The translations under genes and the position numbers were made by a program. From Robiginitomaculum sp. (GTDB lineage: Bacteria; Pseudomonadota; Alphaproteobacteria; Caulobacterales; Maricaulaceae): a stretch of DNA of 11,058 bases. The stretch lies in assembly GCA_021647375.1 (NCBI GenBank), contig JAKIUV010000087.1:1-11058 (forward strand), written 5' to 3'. Below, piece by piece: positions 7,384-11,058 of the stretch. Under the pieces are notes generated by a model that saw nothing but the letters and a program-made list of their open reading frames with translations, did not search any database and was not told the origin of the DNA. Each line of letters starts with the position of its first letter. The first letter of the stretch is position 1.

Positions 7384-8351
7384 TGCCCGAACCTGATGAA
7401 AATACGGCGCTGACATGTCTGGTAGTTTCGGACGGTCGGCGCGGTATTGAAAATCAGGCATTGGGGTTGGCGGAAGCTTTAAGCCTTCTGCGCGAAACCC
7501 AAATAGCGAAACATGTGGTCACGGCGGGACGTTTTTTCAAAGTTCTTCCACCACGTCTACAATTCATACTGAAATCCGCGCCCCAAGGTTACGGCATTAC
7601 GGGCGTGCCCAAAATTGCTATTGGTTGTGGCCGCCAAGCCATTGCGCCTTTGCTGGCATTAAAGAAAAAACACGGCGCAGATATTTTCACGGTCTATGTG
7701 CAAGACCCGCGCATTAACCCCAAACATTTTGATCTGGTGATAGCGCCCGAACATGACGGTCTATCGGGGGAAAATGTGGAGGCGATGATCGGCTCTCCCA
7801 ACCGGATCTCGCAAAAGCGTCTGCGCGCCGAGGTGGAAAAATTCGCATCCCAATTGGCCAAGCTCCCAGCCCCACGCGTGGCTGTTCTAATCGGCGGCAC
7901 CTCGAAATCCCACAAATTGACCCCCGACATTCATAAAAAACATATGAAAGCCATCTGCGCCTTAGCCGAGCAAGGTATGTCGGTGATGCTGACCACATCG
8001 CGGCGTACCCCGGATTGGGCTGTTGAGGATTACCGGAAAATTACGGCTGACCGCAAGCGCGTCTGGGTTTGGGACAACAAAGGAGCAAACCCCTATTTCG
8101 CATTCCTCGGCGCAGCAGATGCCGTGCTCGTCACCGAAGACAGCACCAATATGCTCACGGAAGCCTGCGCCACAGGCAAACCCGTTTTCACTTTATCTAT
8201 GGCGGGAAATGCAGGGAAATTCACGGGACTTTATGCTAGCCTCAAGAAACGTTGCCATGTTATGCCTTTTGCGGGCGATATTGGTGGCAGCAATTATGAA
8301 CCGCTGTGTGAAACTAGGCGCGTAGCCAAAATATTATTGGAGCGGTTATAG
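7383..8351 (+). CDS. ELM1-family protein (mitochondrial fission ELM1 / DUF1022), function unknown in bacteria
   Basis: A 322-residue member of the family named after plant ELM1, the outer-membrane protein that recruits the dynamin DRP3A to mitochondria. Family marks in order: an N-terminal LVVSDGRRGIENQALGLAEAL, IAIGCGRQAIAPLLALKK, the FTVYVQDPRINPKHFDLVIAPEHDGL block, GSPNRIS, a mid-protein VLIGGTSKSH, a TTSRRTP motif, and the C-terminal VLVTEDSTNMLTEACATGKP. The two-lobed pattern with a glycine-rich second half is like GT-B glycosyltransferases, which I infer rather than see. No signal peptide or membrane helix is apparent. The length is normal and no damage is visible. The ATG at 7383 overlaps the greA stop as TAATG, so translation is probably coupled to greA. 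Plant ELM1 is thought to derive from the alphaproteobacterial ancestor of mitochondria, but the role in bacteria is not established. Confidence 0.92.
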   Translation: MPEPDENTALTCLVVSDGRRGIENQALGLAEALSLLRETQIAKHVVTAGRFFKVLPPRLQFILKSAPQGYGITGVPKIAIGCGRQAIAPLLALKKKHGADIFTVYVQDPRINPKHFDLVIAPEHDGLSGENVEAMIGSPNRISQKRLRAEVEKFASQLAKLPAPRVAVLIGGTSKSHKLTPDIHKKHMKAICALAEQGMSVMLTTSRRTPDWAVEDYRKITADRKRVWVWDNKGANPYFAFLGAADAVLVTEDSTNMLTEACATGKPVFTLSMAGNAGKFTGLYASLKKRCHVMPFAGDIGGSNYEPLCETRRVAKILLERL

Positions 8352-8449
8352 CCAAACCTCGGGAATTTCCATGGAGTGCCGAGACGATTCTCGTTGTGGG
8401 CGCAAGCGGTCGCGAAATAATTTCTTACACAAATGTATATTCACTTTAG
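8318..8449 (+). other. Short coding-like stretch after the ELM1-family gene, possible gene remnant
   Basis: In the frame one base left of the ELM1-family stop codon, an open stretch of 43 codons runs from 8318 to a TAG at 8447-8449. It reads IAKPREFPWSAETILVVG and continues ASGREII. It has no ATG, GTG or TTG start in a suitable place. The ILVVGASGRE part resembles a nucleotide-binding N-terminus such as that of PurD (ILVVGSGGREHA) or a Rossmann protein. It may be the remains of a gene broken when the downstream FkbM gene arrived, or chance. Confidence 0.2.
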
Positions 8450-8481
8450 TTTGCTCGCATATTATCCTATTGGTGATTTTT

Positions 8482-8487
8482 TATAAT
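8482..8487 (+). promoter_or_regulatory. Perfect -10 box for the FkbM gene
   Basis: A consensus TATAAT ends 20 bases before the ATG at 8508. No good -35 box lies at the right distance; 8459-8465 reads only ATATTAT. Transcription would begin near 8494, leaving a very short leader that still contains GGAA at 8497-8500, which supports the 8508 start over an upstream TTG at 8487. Confidence 0.4.
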
Positions 8488-8507
8488 TGAAAATTTGGAA
8501 TGTGATA

Positions 8508-9209
8508 ATGATAAAATGGATCGCGCGGTTGTTTGGATATGAGCTTATCAACAGCAAAAAACAGCCAAGTTTGTTGCCGCATTTACTTCGGGTTTTCAAA
8601 CAAAATAGCGTAGATTTGGTTTTAGATGTTGGCGCTAATGAAGGGCAATTTGCCAAAGACTTGCGCAAATACGGCTTTCGCGGGGAAATACATTCATTTG
8701 AACCGGTTGCTAGTTGTTATCAGATTTTGCTGAGAGCCAGTAAGAATGACGAACATTGGCATGTCCATAATATGGCTCTGGGTGCTGAAAACGGTTATAT
8801 GGAAATAAATGTATCGAGCGCCACTAAATTATCCTCTTTTTTACGGGCGAATGATTTTGGTGTGAAACGGCTTGCTGGTATAGACGACACCCAAATGGAG
8901 CGTGTAAAGATCGAAACTTTGGACAGTTTCCTGCCGAGCCACAATATTAGCAGCAAACGGATATTTCTTAAAATGGATACGCAGGGCTTTGATTTAAATG
9001 TGTTTGCTGGGAGCCTCAATTCTAGGGAGAAAATTGTTGGCTTGTTGTCGGAACTTTCGCTTCAAAAAATATACCATGATATGCCGTCCTATACCAGCGC
9101 TTTGGAAACCTATGAGCAAGCCAATTACAGAGTAACAGGGCTTTTCCCCATAATCCGTAATTTGGATTTAACCCTCGTGGAAGTGGACTGCGTGATGATA
9201 AAAAAATAA
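8508..9209 (+). CDS. FkbM-family methyltransferase
   Basis: A 233-residue SAM-dependent methyltransferase of the FkbM type. Motif I, LDVGANEGQF (D40-Q47), binds SAM; IHSFEPV (E65) is the acidic residue after strand 2; NMALGAENGYMEINVS and the KIETLDSFL segment lead to KMDTQGFDLNVFAG (155-168), the hallmark post-motif of this family. The family O-methylates hydroxyl groups on sugars, polyketides or lipopeptides; many bacterial members act on surface polysaccharides, but no substrate can be assigned here. The ATG at 8508 is chosen for its GGAA 7 bases upstream; the TTG at 8487 would add 7 residues and overlap the -10 box. Codon use is AT-rich: 20 of 60 bases are G or C at 8581-8640, against 35 of 60 in carB at 5701-5760, suggesting recent acquisition. 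It stands alone, with no glycosyltransferase or transport genes nearby. Confidence 0.92.
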   Translation: MIKWIARLFGYELINSKKQPSLLPHLLRVFKQNSVDLVLDVGANEGQFAKDLRKYGFRGEIHSFEPVASCYQILLRASKNDEHWHVHNMALGAENGYMEINVSSATKLSSFLRANDFGVKRLAGIDDTQMERVKIETLDSFLPSHNISSKRIFLKMDTQGFDLNVFAGSLNSREKIVGLLSELSLQKIYHDMPSYTSALETYEQANYRVTGLFPIIRNLDLTLVEVDCVMIKK

Positions 9210-9261
9210 AGCCAGTTTTGTTATCATTGAGCCGAATATCTTTGCGCTTAACACTTACCGT

Positions 9262-9284
9262 TTGCCTTTAGCCACTTGCCTTTA
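9262..9284. repeat. Short direct repeat upstream of trxB
   Basis: TTGCCTTTA occurs at 9262-9270 and again at 9276-9284, a 14-base period. A related CACTTACC/CACTTGCC pair overlaps it (about 9252-9280). It lies about 50-70 bases before the trxB ATG. It could be an operator, part of the trxB promoter (TTGCCT serving as a -35), or a chance duplication. Confidence 0.4.
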
Positions 9285-9332
9285 CACCGCACACATCCTA
9301 CCTATTAGCCAAATCAAAATTACGAGTTATTT

Positions 9333-10289
9333 ATGCCCGATACGTCACAAGAAACTATCCATCACAAAGTCCTTATTATTGGTTCTGGCCCTGCCGGATA
9401 TACGGCTGCCGTTTATGCGGCGCGCGCTATGTTGGAGCCTGCTGTTGTTGCAGGCATGCAACCCGGCGGACAATTGACCATCACCACCGATGTTGAAAAT
9501 TACCCAGGGTTTCCTGAAATTCAGGGGCCGGAACTCATGGAGCATTTCAAAACCCATGCTTTGAAATTCGGCACGAAGATCTATGAAGACCTGATCACGG
9601 ATGTGGATTTTAGCAAACGACCTTTCACCATGAAAGGCGATACCGGCACCACCTATACGGCGGACGCAGTGATAATTGCTACGGGTGCGCAAGCCAAATG
9701 GCTTGGCCTGCCGTCCGAAGACTATTTCCAAGGCTTTGGTGTCTCGGCTTGTGCGACTTGCGACGGTTTTTTCTATAGGGACAAAGAAGTTATCGTCGTC
9801 GGCGGCGGTAATACTGCGGTTGAAGAAGCTTTGTTTCTGACTAATTTTGCTTCCAAGGTTATTTTGGTACACCGCCGTGACGAATTGCGCTCCGAGAAAA
9901 TATTGCAAAAGCGTTTGTTTGAAAATCCAAAGGTTGAAATTCTTTGGGATACGACATTGCTCGAAATTCTCGGTGACGATATGCCCAAAGGTGTGACGGC
10001 GGCCAAGTTAAAAAACCTGAAAACCGGCGAAGAATATGACCGTCCGGTACACGGCGTATTTATTGCCATCGGCCACAAACCATCGACCGAAATCTTCAAG
10101 GGTCATGTAAAAATGAACGACGGCGGTTATATCGAAACCGCACCAGATAGTACGGTGACAGATATTCCGGGCGTATTTGCTGCTGGCGATGTTAGCGACG
10201 AAGTATTTCGCCAAGCTGTAACGGCTGCAGGTCTGGGCTGTATGAGCGCTCTTGAGGCTGAAAAATGGCTGACGGAGAACGAGGATTAG
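9333..10289 (+). CDS. trxB: Thioredoxin-disulfide reductase
   Basis: Transfers electrons from NADPH through FAD and a redox disulfide to thioredoxin, keeping the cytosol reduced. The 318-residue product is a standard low-molecular-weight TrxB. FAD is bound through GSGPAG (residues 17-22) and the C-terminal VFAAGDVSDEVFRQAVTAAG (GD at 285-286). NADPH is bound through VVGGGNTAVEEA (GGGNTA at 157-162) and HRRDELR (H180-R182), the latter contacting the 2'-phosphate. The active-site disulfide is CATC, C140 and C143. MQPGGQLTITTDVENYPGFP is the conserved flavin-side loop. The ATG at 9333 has a weak ACGAG about 6 bases upstream and gives a normal short N-terminal extension. It is followed after only 8 bases by a LysR-type regulator gene, so the two probably form an operon. 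All key residues are present. Confidence 0.97.
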   Translation: MPDTSQETIHHKVLIIGSGPAGYTAAVYAARAMLEPAVVAGMQPGGQLTITTDVENYPGFPEIQGPELMEHFKTHALKFGTKIYEDLITDVDFSKRPFTMKGDTGTTYTADAVIIATGAQAKWLGLPSEDYFQGFGVSACATCDGFFYRDKEVIVVGGGNTAVEEALFLTNFASKVILVHRRDELRSEKILQKRLFENPKVEILWDTTLLEILGDDMPKGVTAAKLKNLKTGEEYDRPVHGVFIAIGHKPSTEIFKGHVKMNDGGYIETAPDSTVTDIPGVFAAGDVSDEVFRQAVTAAGLGCMSALEAEKWLTENED

Positions 10290-10297
10290 GAAATTAC

Positions 10298-11058
10298 ATG
10301 CCGGACACACTAGATTGGGATAAAATGAAGACCTTTCATGCTGCGGCTGATACGGGGTCGTTGACGGCGGCGGCTAACCGCCTCCGTATTTCCCAATCTG
10401 CAGTCTCCCGGCAAATTTCTGCCCTAGAGCAACAATTAGGCGCGCCGCTTTTTCACCGCCATGCGCGCGGCCTGACCATGACGGAGCAGGGGCGTATCTT
10501 GTTTAAATCTGCCCGCGATATGGCGCAGCAAGTGGCATTTGCGCAAGCCAATGTTGTCGATTCCCAGCAAAAACCCCAAGGCGTTATCCGGGTCTCGACC
10601 CCGATTTCACTGGGTTCTAATTGGCTGATTTCGCTATTACCTGAATTCAATAAAATGTATCCACTGATTCGCATCCAACTTGTACTCGAAGATGAGGAGC
10701 ATGACCTTTCTGCTATGGATATTGATTGCGCCCTGCGTCCTTGGCCCTCAACGCAAGGCGATGTGATTGAACGCAAGCTGGGTACAATTTCCCAAAGTCT
10801 ATATGCATCACACAATTACCTAGCCGAGCATGGCGCGCCCGTTGATGTTCATGGTCTGGATAAACATGACGTCATCGCTTTTGGCGATAATATTCCTGGT
10901 CGTTTAAACAGTGCCAATTGGTTGCTGGAACTAGGCCGCGCGAGTGATAACCCGCGCACACCTATTCTGTCTGTTAACAATTTACACGGGATTATGCGCG
11001 CCGCTGAGGCAGATATGGGGATAGTCGGCATTCCGGATTATATGGTCGCGATGTCCAA
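10298..11058 (+). CDS. LysR-family transcriptional regulator (cut by right edge)
   Basis: The first 253 residues of a LysR-type DNA-binding regulator; the frame is open to the window end and the stop lies beyond. The N-terminal winged helix-turn-helix spans about residues 5-65: WDKMKTFHAAADTGSLTAAA, then RISQSAVSRQISALEQQLG (recognition helix) and the wing ending LFHRHARGLTMTEQG. A linker helix follows and the effector-binding domain begins near GVIRVSTPISLG. The 'MDIDCALRP' segment is the usual D(V/I)A-R strand of the family. The ATG at 10298 has AGGA at 10288-10291, a good ribosome site overlapping the trxB stop region. Position suggests control linked to trxB, but this is inference. Only one cysteine (C144) is seen in 253 residues, so an OxyR-like two-cysteine switch is unlikely. 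Effector and targets are unknown. Confidence 0.93.
   Translation, partial: MPDTLDWDKMKTFHAAADTGSLTAAANRLRISQSAVSRQISALEQQLGAPLFHRHARGLTMTEQGRILFKSARDMAQQVAFAQANVVDSQQKPQGVIRVSTPISLGSNWLISLLPEFNKMYPLIRIQLVLEDEEHDLSAMDIDCALRPWPSTQGDVIERKLGTISQSLYASHNYLAEHGAPVDVHGLDKHDVIAFGDNIPGRLNSANWLLELGRASDNPRTPILSVNNLHGIMRAAEADMGIVGIPDYMVAMS

Noticed and set aside
8380..8393. Perfect hairpin CGAGA-CGAT-TCTCG after the ELM1-family gene, considered as a terminator
   Set aside because: The stem has only five pairs and no T-run follows; the place also coincides with a coding-like stretch.
9345..9908. Minus-strand frame of 187 codons across trxB
   Set aside because: It is antisense to an intact trxB and has no family resemblance.
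1..11058. CRISPR array, tRNA or rRNA gene, transposase, integrase, toxin-antitoxin pair or phage gene
   Set aside because: I looked for repeats, cloverleaf-like stretches and the usual protein motifs and found none; the intergenic gaps are all under about 160 bases.

Overview
The window reads as chromosomal DNA of an alphaproteobacterium of moderate GC content. The main clues are a carB-greA-ELM1-family order, a bacterial homologue of the plant mitochondrial fission factor ELM1 (a family largely confined to Alphaproteobacteria and plants), and a trxB gene followed at once by a LysR regulator. I cannot name a genus. A marine or Caulobacterales-like lineage is possible but not shown by the sequence.

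Layout. (1) Bases 2-2476, plus strand: the C-terminal part of a flavin monooxygenase, a type II thymidine kinase (tdk, TTG start), and a DUF1704/'QEGLA motif' protein with an HExxxH zinc-protease signature only 3 bases behind tdk. (2) Bases 2546-3339, minus strand: a two-gene, AT-richer cassette of a GFA-family zinc protein and a DUF1801 protein whose stop and start codons overlap. (3) Bases 3493-8351, plus strand: carB (large subunit of carbamoyl phosphate synthetase), greA (transcript cleavage factor) and an ELM1-family gene overlapping greA as TAATG. (4) Bases 8508-9209, plus strand: an AT-rich FkbM-type methyltransferase, probably an accessory insertion. (5) Bases 9333-11058, plus strand: trxB (thioredoxin reductase) and, 8 bases later, a LysR-type regulator that runs off the right edge.

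Most genes are housekeeping: pyrimidine/arginine precursor supply (carB), thymidine salvage (tdk), rescue of stalled RNA polymerase (greA) and thiol redox balance (trxB). I see no CRISPR array, tRNA, rRNA, transposase, phage gene, toxin-antitoxin pair or clear multi-gene defence system, and no convincing undescribed system. The points most worth a second look are the MATCAP-like metalloprotease candidate next to tdk, the coupling of greA to an ELM1-family gene of unknown bacterial function, the foreign-looking FkbM gene and minus-strand cassette, and a short coding-like remnant after the ELM1-family gene.
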